From [Bacteroides] pectinophilus (GTDB lineage: Bacteria > Bacillota > Clostridia > Lachnospirales > Lachnospiraceae): a DNA stretch of 64,000 nucleotides. The notes beneath the pieces were generated by a model that searched no databases, was not told the DNA's origin, and worked only from the letters and a program-made list of their open reading frames with translations. The stretch spans positions 1,379,001 to 1,443,000 of the forward strand of contig CP102260.1 of NCBI GenBank assembly GCA_025146925.1, written 5' to 3'. Below, piece by piece: positions 9,577-19,132 of the stretch. The position numbers and the translations under genes are program-made. How positions within the stretch are numbered: position 1 is the stretch's first letter; the number at the start of each line of letters is the position of its first letter.

Positions 9577-10493
9577 AAATAGCATTTATGTTCCCGGGGC
9601 AGGGAGCACAGTATGTCGGCATGGGAAGAGATTTTTATGAGAACTATCCCGAGGCAGGAGCTGTTTTTGATATGGCAGGACAGGCGGCAGGATTTGATGT
9701 ACGTCGTGTATGCTTTGAAGAAAATGATGATATAAACAGAACAGAATACACGCAGGCAGCCATGCTTGCAACAGAATGTGCAATCCTTGAAGTGGTACAG
9801 AATATGGGGATTAAAGCAGATACTGCGCTCGGACTCAGTCTTGGGGAGTATGGTGCGCTTGTTGCGGCAGGCGTACTGAACGCATATGATGCAATCAGTA
9901 TAGTCAGACAGCGAGGAATACTTATGGAACAGGCAGTACCGGCAGGACAGGGAACAATGGCGGCAGTGCTCGGTGCGGATTCAGAGCTTGTTGAGAATGT
10001 TCTTGCAGAATGTTCAGGAACAGTAACCATAGCTAATTACAACTGTCCGGGGCAGCTTGTCATCTCAGGAGAGACATATGCGGTACGTGCTGCATCAGAG
10101 GCACTCAAATCTGCAGGAATAAAAAGGGTTGTGGAGCTTAATGTAAGCGGACCGTTCCATTCACCACTTCTTGAACAGGCAGGAGAAAAGCTTGGCAGCG
10201 TGCTTGATAATTACACATTTAACAGGCCGGCAATACCATATGTGGCCAATGTAACGGCTGATTATGTGACGGATGAGCCAAAGGTAAAAGAACTCCTTAT
10301 GAAGCAGGTCAGCTCATCAGTACGCTTTGAGCAGTCTGTGAGAAGACTTATCGGAGATGGCACAGATACATTTATTGAGATAGGTCCGGGACATACGCTG
10401 TCATCATTTGTTAAAAAGACAGACCGCAGTGTCAATATCATTAATATTGAAAAGACGGAGGATCTTAAGAAGCTGGAGGTGCTTAATGCTTAA
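9573..10493 (+). CDS. fabD: Malonyl-CoA:ACP transacylase
   Basis: 306 aa. It transfers malonyl from CoA to ACP. MFPGQGAQ near the N-terminus, the nucleophile elbow GLSLGEYGAL and the catalytic His in VSGPFHSPLL are all present, and length is normal. It starts within the fabK stop (ATGA) and its last eight bases overlap fabG. Confidence 0.95.
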   Translation: MKIAFMFPGQGAQYVGMGRDFYENYPEAGAVFDMAGQAAGFDVRRVCFEENDDINRTEYTQAAMLATECAILEVVQNMGIKADTALGLSLGEYGALVAAGVLNAYDAISIVRQRGILMEQAVPAGQGTMAAVLGADSELVENVLAECSGTVTIANYNCPGQLVISGETYAVRAASEALKSAGIKRVVELNVSGPFHSPLLEQAGEKLGSVLDNYTFNRPAIPYVANVTADYVTDEPKVKELLMKQVSSSVRFEQSVRRLIGDGTDTFIEIGPGHTLSSFVKKTDRSVNIINIEKTEDLKKLEVLNA

Positions 10494-11226
10494 TAAAAAA
10501 GTTGCGCTTGTCACAGGTGCCGGAAGAGGCATCGGAAGGGAGACGGCATTACAGCTTGCCAGACAGAATGCAACAGTCATTGTTAATTACAATGGCAATA
10601 AGGCTGCGGCAGAAGAGACGGTGCGTATTATAACCGAAGCCGGAGGAACGGCAGAATGTATGCAGTGTTCGGTGGCTGATTATACAGCTGTTGAGCAGAT
10701 GGTTAAGACAATTATTGAAAAATACGGTTCTATAGATATCCTTGTAAATAATGCCGGAATAACTAAAGACAATCTGTTAATTGGCATGAGTGAGAAAGAT
10801 TTTGATGATGTATTGGATACCAACCTGAAAGGAGCCTTCAACTGTATCCGCCATGCTGCAAGACAGATGATAAAGCAAAGAAACGGACGAATTATAAATA
10901 TTACGTCTGTGGTTGGATTGTCAGGCAACGCAGGTCAGGCCAATTATGCGGCAAGTAAGGCAGGCATAATAGGGCTTACGAAGTCGGTGGCAAGAGAACT
11001 GGCAACACGCGGAATAACTGTAAATGCGGTAGCACCGGGATATGTTGATACTGATATGACAAAAGTGCTTAAAGAACCGGTCAAGGAGGCTGTCATGCAG
11101 CAGATACCAATGAAGCGGATGGGAAGACCGGAGGATATTGCTGATGCTGTAATATTTCTTGCATCAGACCGGGCTTCATATATAACAGGACAGGTACTGT
11201 CAGTTGATGGCGGAATGCATATGTAA
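10486..11226 (+). CDS. fabG: 3-oxoacyl-ACP reductase
   Basis: 246-aa short-chain dehydrogenase that reduces 3-oxoacyl-ACP with NADPH. The Rossmann motif TGAGRGIG, NNAG, the catalytic ITS and YAASK, and the PGYVDTDM loop are intact. A longer frame opens at 10408, but the true start is ATG 10486, after a GGAGGTG ribosome site inside the end of fabD, giving the standard MLNKKVALVTG beginning and an 8-base overlap. Confidence 0.95.
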   Translation: MLNKKVALVTGAGRGIGRETALQLARQNATVIVNYNGNKAAAEETVRIITEAGGTAECMQCSVADYTAVEQMVKTIIEKYGSIDILVNNAGITKDNLLIGMSEKDFDDVLDTNLKGAFNCIRHAARQMIKQRNGRIINITSVVGLSGNAGQANYAASKAGIIGLTKSVARELATRGITVNAVAPGYVDTDMTKVLKEPVKEAVMQQIPMKRMGRPEDIADAVIFLASDRASYITGQVLSVDGGMHM

Positions 11227-11240
11227 TGATTGGAGAGGCA

Positions 11241-12479
11241 ATGAAAAGAAGAGTTGTAATTACCGGAATGGGTGCAATAACGCCTATAGGCAACAGCGTT
11301 GATGAATTCTGGGCCGGAGTTAGGCAGCAGAAGGTTGGAATAGATTTTATAACCAGATTTGATGCATCGGATTATAAAGCGAAGCTTGCAGCAGAGGTTA
11401 AGAACTTTGATGCAAAGAATTATATGGATTTTAAGATGGCAAAGCGCATGGAGACATTTTCACAGTATGCGGTTGCAGCAGCAGGAGAAGCCATTGCGGA
11501 TGCCGGACTTGACATGGCTGATGAAGATGCATACATGGCAGGTACTTCTGTGTCATCCGGAATAGGAAGCCTTGATGCAATGGAGAGGGAGCACAAGAAG
11601 CTTCTTGAGAAAGGTCCGTCAAGAATTAATCCGCTGCTTGTGCCGCTTATGATTACCAATATGGCAGCAGGTAATGTTGCGATTGCCTTCGGTCTTAAGG
11701 GCAAGAGCCTTAATGTTGTGACGGCGTGTGCATCAGGAACCAATGCAGTCGGGGAAGGCTACAGAAGCATTCAGTCGGGCGAGGCAGATATTATGGTATC
11801 AGGTGGAACGGAAAGTGCTGTTACACCTATAGGAATTGGCGGCTTTGCAGCACTTACGGCGCTGTCTGCGTCAACTGACCCTAAGAGGGCATCAATACCG
11901 TTTGACAGGGACAGAAGCGGCTTTGTAATGGGAGAAGGTGCCGGAATCCTCGTGCTTGAGGAACTTGAACATGCGAAGAAAAGAGGAGCACATATATATG
12001 CGGAGATTACCGGATACGGCTGCTCTAATGATGCATTTCACATAACATCACCTGCAGAGGATGGAAGCGGTGCGGCGAGAGCCATGACTAATGCCATGAA
12101 TGAAGCGGGTGTAAGACCGGCGGATATTGATTATATAAATGCTCACGGAACTTCAACACATCATAACGACCTGTTTGAGACAAGAGCAATAAAGCTTGCA
12201 TTCGGAGAGGACGCATACGGCGTAAAGATAAGCTCAACAAAATCAATGGTAGGACATATGCTCGGTGCTGCCGGTGCGGTAGAGTGCATCGCATGTGTAA
12301 AGACGATTCAGGACGGATATATTCATCCTAATGTAGGACTGGAGAACACGGAAGATGAACTTGATCTTGATTATGTAAAGGGCAAAGGGATTGAGAGTGA
12401 TGTTACATACGTTATGAGTAACTCACTGGGATTCGGCGGACATAATGCAAGCATAATCCTGAAAAAATATGAAGCGTAG
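11241..12479 (+). CDS. fabF: Beta-ketoacyl-ACP synthase II
   Basis: 412-aa elongating condensing enzyme. Cys in TACASGTN, His in NAHGTSTHHND and His in GHMLGAAGA form the Cys-His-His site of KAS I/II. ATG 11241 follows GGAGAGG and begins MKRRVVITGMGA, the usual FabF start, so the ATG at 11226, which touches the fabG stop, is less likely. No fabM or fabA is present in the operon, so the route to unsaturated acids is not explained here. Confidence 0.95.
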   Translation: MKRRVVITGMGAITPIGNSVDEFWAGVRQQKVGIDFITRFDASDYKAKLAAEVKNFDAKNYMDFKMAKRMETFSQYAVAAAGEAIADAGLDMADEDAYMAGTSVSSGIGSLDAMEREHKKLLEKGPSRINPLLVPLMITNMAAGNVAIAFGLKGKSLNVVTACASGTNAVGEGYRSIQSGEADIMVSGGTESAVTPIGIGGFAALTALSASTDPKRASIPFDRDRSGFVMGEGAGILVLEELEHAKKRGAHIYAEITGYGCSNDAFHITSPAEDGSGAARAMTNAMNEAGVRPADIDYINAHGTSTHHNDLFETRAIKLAFGEDAYGVKISSTKSMVGHMLGAAGAVECIACVKTIQDGYIHPNVGLENTEDELDLDYVKGKGIESDVTYVMSNSLGFGGHNASIILKKYEA

Positions 12480-12498
12480 AAGGACAGAGAGGTAGTGT

Positions 12499-12954
12499 AT
12501 GGAACTTGATAATATTCTGAAACTGATAGACCATGTCTCTAAGTCAGAGCTTTCAAGCTTTTCTCTTGATGAGGACGGAACCTCAATCAAGATGGAGGCA
12601 GGAAGAATATCAGTGACTGCTTCGCCTGACAATATGGCGGTTATGGCATCGGATGTTGAGATAAAACCGGCAAAGACAGAACAGCAGCACGGCAGTAATG
12701 CGGCAGATACGCAGATACAGGGTAATGTAGTCAGCTCTCCGCTTGTCGGAGTGTTCTATGAGGCATCATCACCTGATGCGGATGCATTTGTGGCAGTCGG
12801 AGACAAAGTGGTAAAAGGACAGACGCTTGGAATAATCGAGGCAATGAAGCTTATGAACGAGATAGAAAGTGAATATGAGGGAACTGTCCTTGAGGTACTT
12901 GTAAAGGATAAAGATACGGTTGAATATGGTCAGCCGCTGTTTGTAATTGGTTAA
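12499..12954 (+). CDS. accB: Biotin carboxyl carrier protein of acetyl-CoA carboxylase
   Basis: 151 aa. The C-terminal biotinyl domain carries the lysine in EAMKLMNE, preceded by the SPLVGVFYEASSPDAD thumb region; a flexible linker joins it to a helical N-terminus. It carries carboxybiotin between AccC and the carboxyltransferase AccDA. Gene order accB-fabZ-accC-accD-accA is the streptococcal arrangement. Confidence 0.95.
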   Translation: MELDNILKLIDHVSKSELSSFSLDEDGTSIKMEAGRISVTASPDNMAVMASDVEIKPAKTEQQHGSNAADTQIQGNVVSSPLVGVFYEASSPDADAFVAVGDKVVKGQTLGIIEAMKLMNEIESEYEGTVLEVLVKDKDTVEYGQPLFVIG

Positions 12955-12969
12955 GGAGTTGATACCGGT

Positions 12970-13392
12970 ATGCTTAATACAAGACAGATTATGGATATAA
13001 TTCCACACAGACACCCGTTTCTGCTTGTGGACAGAATAGAAGAGCTAAAGCCCGGCATCCGTGCCGTCGGTGTTAAGGCTGTTACATATGATGAGCCTTA
13101 TTTTTCGGGACATTTTCCTGATGAACCCGTTATGCCGGGGGTGCTTCAGATTGAGGCATGTGCGCAGGTCGGAGCAGTAGCGATACTTTCGCTGGATGAG
13201 AATAAAGGTAAGACAGCGTATTTCGGAGGAATAAGTTCTGCAAGGTTCAAGAGGAAGGTTGTTCCGGGGGATGTGCTTACAATGGAGTGCGAGATTATAA
13301 AGAGAAAAGGACCTGTCGGAGTGGGAAAGGCAACCGCAAAGGTTGGTGACGAGATTGCACTTACGGCGGAGCTTACATTTGTAATAAATTAA
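12970..13392 (+). CDS. fabZ: 3-hydroxyacyl-ACP dehydratase
   Basis: 140-aa hot-dog-fold dehydratase. IIPHRHPFLLVDRI with the catalytic His, and SGHFPDEPVMPGVLQIEA with the catalytic Glu, are intact. It removes water from 3-hydroxyacyl-ACP ahead of FabK. It lies between two acc genes, 14 bases before accC. Confidence 0.96.
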   Translation: MLNTRQIMDIIPHRHPFLLVDRIEELKPGIRAVGVKAVTYDEPYFSGHFPDEPVMPGVLQIEACAQVGAVAILSLDENKGKTAYFGGISSARFKRKVVPGDVLTMECEIIKRKGPVGVGKATAKVGDEIALTAELTFVIN

Positions 13393-13405
13393 TGGAGAAT
13401 TGGTA

Positions 13406-14746
13406 ATGTTTAATAAGATTCTTATAGCCAACAGAGGAGAGATAGCTGTACGTATAATCCGTGCATGCCGCGAGATGGGAATTAAGACCGTTGCAGTATA
13501 TTCTGAGGCAGACCGTGATGCGCTTCATACACAGCTTGCGGATGAGGCAGTCTGCATAGGTCCGGCGCAGGCAGCAGACAGCTATCTTGATATGGAAAAG
13601 ATAATAAGCGCAACAATAATCACCAAAGCAGAAGCAATTCATCCCGGATTTGGATTCCTTTCGGAAAACAGCAGATTTGCAACATTATGTGAAAAATGCA
13701 ATATAAAGTTCATAGGTCCTGACGCAGCACTTATCGAAAGTCTCGGCAATAAGTCTGAGGCAAAGAATACAATGCAGGCGGCAGGAGTCCCTGTAATTCC
13801 CGGTACAAAAAAGCCTGTATATGACTGGCAGGAAGGGCTGAAATTTGCGGATGAGGCAGGTTATCCGGTTATAGTAAAAGCAGCACTCGGCGGTGGAGGC
13901 AAGGGCATGCGCGTTGTCAGCAGCCATGATGAATTTGAACATGAATTTCTTACGGCACAAAGAGAGTCTGAGAGTGCGTTCGGTGATGGCACGATGTATA
14001 TTGAAAAATATATTGTCAATCCGAGACATATTGAATTCCAGATACTTGCGGATGAGCATGGCAATGTTATTCATCTTGGTGAACGTGACTGTTCAATACA
14101 GAGAAGGCATCAGAAGCTTATAGAGGAATCACCGTCAGTTGCGGTGGATGCCGGGCTGAGAAAGAGAATGGGAGAGACGGCGGTCCGTGCGGCAAAGACA
14201 GTAGGTTATAAGAATGCGGGGACAATAGAATTTCTCCTTGATAAAGACAATAACTTTTACTTTATGGAAATGAATACGAGAATTCAGGTAGAACACGGCG
14301 TGACAGAGATGGTCACGGGAACTGATATCGTGAAAGAACAGATACGAATCGCAGCAGGCCTTGAGCTGTCATACAGGCAGGAGGATATAGTAATCAGGGG
14401 GCATGCGATTGAATGCAGGATAAATGCCGAAGACGCGGCACACAATTTCCGCCCGTGTCCGGGAACAATCGGTGATATTCACATACCGGGAGGCAATGGA
14501 ATAAGAATCGATACCGCTGTCTATCCGGGATGCACGATTCCGCCGTACTACGATTCAATGATTATGAAGGTGGTGGTCTGTGACAGAGACAGACAATCCG
14601 CAATTAATAAGATGATAAGTACTCTTGGAGAGGTAGTAATAGACGGACTTACTACTAACCTTGACTTTATGTATGAATTACTGCATGAAGCTGATTACCG
14701 GAATGGACGGATTGATACCGGATATATAGAGAGGCATAACCTATAA
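13406..14746 (+). CDS. accC: Biotin carboxylase subunit of acetyl-CoA carboxylase
   Basis: 446-aa ATP-grasp enzyme that carboxylates the biotin on AccB using bicarbonate and [23 protein letters not shown] at the start, [12 protein letters not shown] in the ATP-grasp loop, [16 protein letters not shown] and [10 protein letters not shown] in the active site are all conserved. A TTG lies in frame at 13400, but ATG 13406 follows GGAGA and gives the standard beginning. Confidence 0.96.
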   Translation: MFNKILIANRGEIAVRIIRACREMGIKTVAVYSEADRDALHTQLADEAVCIGPAQAADSYLDMEKIISATIITKAEAIHPGFGFLSENSRFATLCEKCNIKFIGPDAALIESLGNKSEAKNTMQAAGVPVIPGTKKPVYDWQEGLKFADEAGYPVIVKAALGGGGKGMRVVSSHDEFEHEFLTAQRESESAFGDGTMYIEKYIVNPRHIEFQILADEHGNVIHLGERDCSIQRRHQKLIEESPSVAVDAGLRKRMGETAVRAAKTVGYKNAGTIEFLLDKDNNFYFMEMNTRIQVEHGVTEMVTGTDIVKEQIRIAAGLELSYRQEDIVIRGHAIECRINAEDAAHNFRPCPGTIGDIHIPGGNGIRIDTAVYPGCTIPPYYDSMIMKVVVCDRDRQSAINKMISTLGEVVIDGLTTNLDFMYELLHEADYRNGRIDTGYIERHNL

Positions 14747-14780
14747 CAGGTTCGTTTATTGCAGAAAGGAATTTATTATC

Positions 14781-16523
14781 ATGCTTTTAAAAGGCGTTTT
14801 TAAAAAGACAAATTATATTCCGATTGACGGTGCAGACCGTGACGGTAAGGATATGCCCAATATCCCGGACGGACTTTTTACGCAGTGCCCTGAATGCGCA
14901 GGCTCTGTATTTACAGATGAGCTTGAAAATAATATGATGGTATGTCCAAAATGCGGGCACCATATGAGAATGAAAGCATCAGATCGCATAGCCATGATTG
15001 CTGACGAGGGAAGTTTTGAGGAGTGGGATAAAAACATGCCGGTATCTGACCCGCTGCAATATGAAGGATATCCTGATAAGATAAGTTCGGTAAGGAAATC
15101 AACGGGACTTGATGAAGCAGTAGTTACAGGCAGATGCCTTATTAGCGGACATGAGTGTGTTATATGTGTATGTGATTCACATTTTCTTATGGGGAGCATG
15201 GGCGAGAATGTCGGTGAGAAGATAACACGCGCAGCAGAAAAAGCCACAAGACTCAGGCTTCCGATTATTATATTCACCTGCTCGGGCGGAGCAAGAATGC
15301 AGGAGGGAATTGTGTCACTTATGCAGATGGCAAAGACCTCCGCAGCGCTCAAGCAGCATGATGAGGCAGGGCTTCTGTATATAACGGTGCTTACGGACCC
15401 GACAACAGGTGGTGTGACAGCAAGCTTTGCAATGCTGGGAGATATAATACTTGCAGAGCCGGGAGCACTTGTAGGCTTTGCCGGCCCGCGTGTCATAAGG
15501 CAGACGATAAGACAGGAGTTACCGGAAGGCTTTCAGCGTGCGGAATTCCTGCTTGAACACGGACTGATTGACAATATCGTGCGTAGGAAAGATATGAAGG
15601 AAACTCTTGCACATATTCTTGCAATGCACGACATGCCGGATGATACACATATGCCGGAATACAAGGAATACCTTAAAAATATTTATACGAAAAATACAAA
15701 GAATACAATGAATGCGGAAAATTCAGACAATGAGCTGCCGCTTAAGAGTGCGTGGACACGCGTACAGACTGCAAGAGACAAGAAACGTCCGACAGCACTC
15801 GATTACATTGAAAATGTTACAAAAGGCTTCTATGAGCTGCACGGTGACAGAACCTACAGGGACGATCAGGCTATAGTAGGCGGCATTGCAATGTTTGGCA
15901 AAATGCCGGTGACAGTTATCGGACAGCAGAAGGGGCGCAATACCAAGGAGAATATGAAGCATAACTTCGGCATGCCATATCCGGAAGGTTACAGAAAAGC
16001 TCTGCGTCTTATGAAGCAGGCAGAGAAGTTCGGACGCCCCGTAATCTGCTTTGTTGATACGCCGGGTGCATACTGCGGAATTGAGGCGGAAGAGCGGGGA
16101 CAGGGCGAAGCAATTGCCCGTAACCTGTTTGAAATGTCGGCACTCAAAGTCCCGGTTCTTTCGATTGTCATAGGCGAAGGCGGAAGCGGCGGCGCACTTG
16201 CAATGGCTGTAGGCAACGAGGTATGGATGCTTGAAAATGCAGTGTATTCCGTGCTTTCACCGGAGGGCTTTGCATCAATCCTCTGGAAAGATGCCAAGAA
16301 AGCTCCTGAGGCGGCAGAGGCAATGAAGATAACCGCCGCTGACTTAAAAAAGCTCGGCATAATAGAGCGCATACTTCCGGAATTCCCGGCAGCAACTCAG
16401 AAGAATCTCAGGCAGATTACATGCTACATGAAATACTGTATAACGGATTTTATGATAAAGTATTGCGGAATGACGCAGGATGAGATAGTAGCTCAGAGGG
16501 GCAAGAGGTTTAGGGAGATGTAA
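14781..16523 (+). CDS. accDA: Fused acetyl-CoA carboxylase carboxyltransferase (AccD-AccA)
   Basis: 580-aa protein joining both carboxyltransferase subunits, which transfer CO2 from biotin to acetyl-CoA. Residues 1-300 are AccD: a zinc ribbon CPEC-x15-CPKC near residue 36-58, then the crotonase-fold body with [10 protein letters not shown]. Residues about 318-580 are AccA, with [14 protein letters not shown]-like [21 protein letters not shown] and [10 protein letters not shown] low-complexity Asn/Thr-rich linker (about residues 303-317) replaces most of the usual helical AccA N-terminus. No stop or frameshift separates them; the in-frame ATG at 15708 lies in the linker without a ribosome site. 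It is the last gene of the operon. Confidence 0.93.
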   Translation: MLLKGVFKKTNYIPIDGADRDGKDMPNIPDGLFTQCPECAGSVFTDELENNMMVCPKCGHHMRMKASDRIAMIADEGSFEEWDKNMPVSDPLQYEGYPDKISSVRKSTGLDEAVVTGRCLISGHECVICVCDSHFLMGSMGENVGEKITRAAEKATRLRLPIIIFTCSGGARMQEGIVSLMQMAKTSAALKQHDEAGLLYITVLTDPTTGGVTASFAMLGDIILAEPGALVGFAGPRVIRQTIRQELPEGFQRAEFLLEHGLIDNIVRRKDMKETLAHILAMHDMPDDTHMPEYKEYLKNIYTKNTKNTMNAENSDNELPLKSAWTRVQTARDKKRPTALDYIENVTKGFYELHGDRTYRDDQAIVGGIAMFGKMPVTVIGQQKGRNTKENMKHNFGMPYPEGYRKALRLMKQAEKFGRPVICFVDTPGAYCGIEAEERGQGEAIARNLFEMSALKVPVLSIVIGEGGSGGALAMAVGNEVWMLENAVYSVLSPEGFASILWKDAKKAPEAAEAMKITAADLKKLGIIERILPEFPAATQKNLRQITCYMKYCITDFMIKYCGMTQDEIVAQRGKRFREM

Positions 16524-16567
16524 AACTTCAAGAGGAATTGGAGTATTACGGAAATTGTAAATTGAGC

Positions 16568-16598
16568 GGACGTGGGAGAAATCCTGCGTCCTTTTTTT
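16568..16598 (+). terminator. Rho-independent terminator closing the fab/acc operon
   Basis: Arms 16568-16577 and 16582-16591 pair over 10 bp (two G-U wobbles) around a GAAA tetraloop, followed by seven Ts (16592-16598). It marks the border between the core operon and the accessory island. Confidence 0.93.
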
Positions 16599-16651
16599 AG
16601 GTGCGGATAAATATTATAGATGTTATAATAAAAAAGATTGGAGGATTAATC

Positions 16652-17131
16652 ATGCTGACTACACCATTGGGAGATATAGAAATATACATAGATAATAAAA
16701 AAATAGAATATGTCGAAAGGAATATTAGCACATCAGATAAACTATGTCCTGATGTAGATGGCAGATATAGTATAGAAGTTAATTTTATCCCAGATGGTAA
16801 ATTCCATGTTATTTCTTGCAAAATCAAGGATTATATTTCATCCAAAGAAGACGGAATAGAATCAGGTGAACGATTGGAGATGAAGTCATTTTACAGAGAT
16901 AATACTAAATTGTCGATAGGTATGGAAGGTGATGCTGGATATTATCCTGATGGAACACGTGCATCAGATGTGTATGATTATGATAATGATTATATGGAAG
17001 ATGGCGTTTCGTATCTGATTTTGGAAGAAACGAAGACAACAAGGTATGTGTTTGGGGTGGCTTGGATTGAGAATGTAACGGCAGAAAATGATGTACAGAC
17101 ATGGTTTGGAGCAGATCCAACACTATTTTAG
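16652..17131 (+). CDS. Hypothetical protein, acidic, first gene of an unknown pair
   Basis: 159 aa, not recognised. It is rich in Asp, Glu, Lys and Tyr with a predicted mostly beta character; it has no membrane segment, signal peptide or Cys motif I can name. ATG 16652 is chosen because GGAGG lies 8-12 bases upstream; a GTG-initiated frame from 16601 would read through a TATAAT-like box at 16624-16629 that probably belongs to its promoter. The DNA is more AT-rich than the fab operon before it. It ends 16 bases before the next gene, and a terminator follows that gene, so the two form a two-gene unit. Confidence 0.75.
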   Translation: MLTTPLGDIEIYIDNKKIEYVERNISTSDKLCPDVDGRYSIEVNFIPDGKFHVISCKIKDYISSKEDGIESGERLEMKSFYRDNTKLSIGMEGDAGYYPDGTRASDVYDYDNDYMEDGVSYLILEETKTTRYVFGVAWIENVTAENDVQTWFGADPTLF

Positions 17132-17147
17132 GAGATGATGTAATAAA

Positions 17148-18278
17148 ATGTTTGGAAAAAAGAATGAGTTACAAGTGCAAGTAGAGCAATTGCCGGATAT
17201 ATTTGAAGACAATGGACTGGCACTTGTTGAAATAGAAGATGATAAAGTAATCAACAGAATTATAAGTGCTGTTCCACAGTTGGCACAGGCAGGAGTAAAT
17301 GTAGGTGCAGTAGCAGAAGGAATGCAATTGGCAAATCAAGGTGTATATCAGGCAATACTACCGGCAGGAGCAAAATTGGTAAATTCTAAGGATATGGAAG
17401 GTGCTGTAAGAGGTTTCTTTAGAAATAAAAAAGAAATTGCAGGGCAAGCAAATTGGATGAATGCTGATAGTACTGTAAATAAAATTGCAGCAGCAAATAT
17501 TGCTAATGCTGCTATGGGAGCGGCAGCTCTTGTAGTGGGACAATATTATATGAAACAAATCAATGATGAATTAGCAGATATGAATAGTAATATCTCTAAA
17601 TTAGCGAATTTTCAGATGGCAGAGTACAAAGGCAAAGTACTAACCCTTATGACGCAGGTAAAAAGAGCATCTGAGTTTCAGACGGAGATACTTGAAGATA
17701 ATAATTTACGGAATGAAGAAATCCAAAGACTTCAAGGATTGGAGACAACATGCATGGATTTACTTAATCAGGCAAATGTAACTATTTCAGAGTTAAGCAG
17801 TAAAGAGGGAGAGTCTTTTGAAAAATATGATAAGTTGATGAGCGAAGTGGCTATTTGGCAAAAGTATCAAGGAGCATTAACAGAAGTGCTATACATGATT
17901 GCAGATTTGAACTATACATTACATTTAGGAGCCATATCAAAGAAACAATGCTATGCCGCTTATTCTGATATGTATGCTATGGAAAATAACTTAATTGATA
18001 AGCTAAGAAAATGGCACGAATTTCATAAAAAGAAGTTTAAAATAGATGTCGATCAGGCACGTATGGAAAGACAGGGAATAGATGCAGCAATACATAAGCC
18101 ACTAGAGCTGATTAGTGAAAAATGGAAATATAGGAATATAGGAAAAGAAGCGGTTACAAATATCCGAGTGCAAAGAAACATTCAAATTAATGATAGAACT
18201 TTGGATATGAGAGACCTGTACAACGAAGATGTAAGGCTTATAGCAAAAGAGGGAAAACTGTATTATAGCACGATATGA
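17148..18278 (+). CDS. Hypothetical helical protein with one hydrophobic segment
   Basis: 376 aa, not recognised. Residues 1-60 contain a Gly/Ala-rich region (LAQAGVNVGAVAEGMQ). An Ala-rich hydrophobic stretch at about 117-134 (ANIANAAMGAAALVVG) could be a membrane or pore-type helix. Residues about 135-300 are long amphipathic helices likely to form coiled coils. The C-terminus is basic and ends in a short beta-like tail. No enzyme motif is seen. It is the second gene of the unit with the 159-aa protein. One hydrophobic helix between coiled coils recalls pore-forming or membrane-tethered effectors, but that is only a guess from shape. Confidence 0.75.
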   Translation: MFGKKNELQVQVEQLPDIFEDNGLALVEIEDDKVINRIISAVPQLAQAGVNVGAVAEGMQLANQGVYQAILPAGAKLVNSKDMEGAVRGFFRNKKEIAGQANWMNADSTVNKIAAANIANAAMGAAALVVGQYYMKQINDELADMNSNISKLANFQMAEYKGKVLTLMTQVKRASEFQTEILEDNNLRNEEIQRLQGLETTCMDLLNQANVTISELSSKEGESFEKYDKLMSEVAIWQKYQGALTEVLYMIADLNYTLHLGAISKKQCYAAYSDMYAMENNLIDKLRKWHEFHKKKFKIDVDQARMERQGIDAAIHKPLELISEKWKYRNIGKEAVTNIRVQRNIQINDRTLDMRDLYNEDVRLIAKEGKLYYSTI

Positions 18279-18282
18279 GTTA

Positions 18283-18312
18283 TAGAGGACACAAGTGGTC
18301 CTCTATTTTTTA
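18283..18312 (+). terminator. Terminator after the unknown gene pair
   Basis: TAGAGGAC (18283-18290) pairs with GTCCTCTA (18298-18305), followed by a run of Ts to 18310. The opposite strand has no U-tract, so it serves mainly the + strand genes. Confidence 0.85.
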
Positions 18313-18522
18313 TTCATCATCGTCTTCAAAAGTAAAGATGTCTTCTACTGTAGTATCAAAGACTTTGGCAATATCCATAGCAAGTTTTAAGGAAGGATTG
18401 TATCTGCCATTTTCGAGATTACCAATAGTTTCACGCCGGACGCCTACAAGTTTGGCGAGTTCGGCTTGCTGCATATTGCGTTCTTTGCGAAGTTCATGAA
18501 GTCGGGTTTTTAGTATTGGCAT
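18310..18522 (-). CDS. XRE/Cro-CI family transcriptional regulator
   Basis: 70-aa single-domain helix-turn-helix protein. LRKERNMQQAELAKLVGVRR and ETIGNLENGRYNPSLKLAMD form the HTH fold, and the C-terminus VEDIFTFEDD is typical of small stand-alone XRE repressors. Its start overlaps the stop of the upstream membrane-protein gene (TAATG), so the two are translationally coupled. It probably binds the large palindrome at 18928-18963 over their own promoter. Confidence 0.88.
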   Translation of the reverse strand: MPILKTRLHELRKERNMQQAELAKLVGVRRETIGNLENGRYNPSLKLAMDIAKVFDTTVEDIFTFEDDDE

Positions 18523-18911
18523 TAGCAGCCCTCCTTTTCATACTTCAGAAAGAGCAATCCGGGAAGTATCTGTGATGCAGCAACGAAAAATCCGTATGCT
18601 TTGTAAAAAGGAAATGAAATAAAGCCAGATATAATTCCTACTGTCATCATAGAACAAAGCAGTATCTCAAGGCTCATACTTTTAGCTGCCCAGATATGCT
18701 GTATACTCATTTCATCATCGGATTCCTGTCTGACTAATAGGGTGTAAAAAGAGCAGATTGCACTTACAAATAAAAGTACAGCTCCTATTATTCTAATTGG
18801 TTTAAAAGGAACCAAGTTTGAAATTGAGTATAGAAGCCATAGACAGCCATTGATTATATAGCGGATTGTATATTTTTGAGTTACTGACAAAGTCTCTTTT
18901 TCTTTATCCAT
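18522..18911 (-). CDS. Small integral membrane protein, partner of XRE regulator
   Basis: 129 aa with about four predicted membrane segments (for example IINGCLWLLYSISNLVPF, IIGAVLLFVSAICSFYTLL, LEILLCSMMTVGIISGFI, FFVAASQILPGLLFL). The family is not recognised by name. ATG 18911 is chosen because TTGGAGG precedes it at the right distance; the in-frame TTG at 18926 is part of that ribosome site. Small membrane protein plus XRE regulator pairs are common in Firmicutes, where the membrane protein may sense stress or sequester the regulator; that role is inferred. Confidence 0.75.
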   Translation of the reverse strand: MDKEKETLSVTQKYTIRYIINGCLWLLYSISNLVPFKPIRIIGAVLLFVSAICSFYTLLVRQESDDEMSIQHIWAAKSMSLEILLCSMMTVGIISGFISFPFYKAYGFFVAASQILPGLLFLKYEKEGC

Positions 18912-18927
18912 AATATTAGCCTCCAAT

Positions 18928-18963
18928 GTGGTATATTTCTAACATATGTTGCAAATATATCAC
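18928..18963 (-). promoter_or_regulatory. 36-bp near-perfect palindrome, probable XRE operator
   Basis: The halves 18928-18945 and 18946-18963 are reverse complements at 15 of 18 positions. The element spans the -10 box of the - strand promoter and the start of its transcript, a good place for an autorepressor. The likely ligand is the XRE protein at 18310-18522. Confidence 0.6.
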
Positions 18964-18982
18964 ATTAATAGTAAAATGTAAA
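18954..18982 (-). promoter_or_regulatory. Promoter for the membrane-protein/XRE pair
   Basis: Read on the - strand: -35 TTTACA (complement of 18977-18982), a 17-base spacer, and -10 TATATT (complement of 18954-18959). The -10 lies inside the 36-bp palindrome. Confidence 0.6.
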
Positions 18983-19037
18983 GAAAAATGTGCGAAATAA
19001 ATCACATCACTTAGATATCCTTTTTATGGAGCACATA

Positions 19038-19054
19038 GTATAATAGAATTATAC
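19038..19054. promoter_or_regulatory. 17-bp inverted repeat in the divergent control region
   Basis: GTATAAT (19038-19044) and ATTATAC (19048-19054) are perfect 7-bp arms around AGA. It is midway between the divergent XRE genes. It may be an operator; each arm also contains a TATAAT-like box. Confidence 0.35.
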
Positions 19055-19132
19055 TGAAAAAAAGGATTTATAAATAAATTTAAAAAGATATTCAATATTT
19101 GAAAAAAGATATGTAATATTCGCAAATGCAAA

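Noticed and set aside
14813-15496. 227-codon - strand frame opposite accDA
   Set aside because: It is a shadow of the AccD domain; the + strand frame has all active-site motifs.
15708-16523. Separate accA gene starting at the in-frame ATG 15708
   Set aside because: There is no Shine-Dalgarno sequence, no stop between the domains, and the ATG lies inside the linker. A fused protein is the simpler reading, though internal initiation cannot be excluded.
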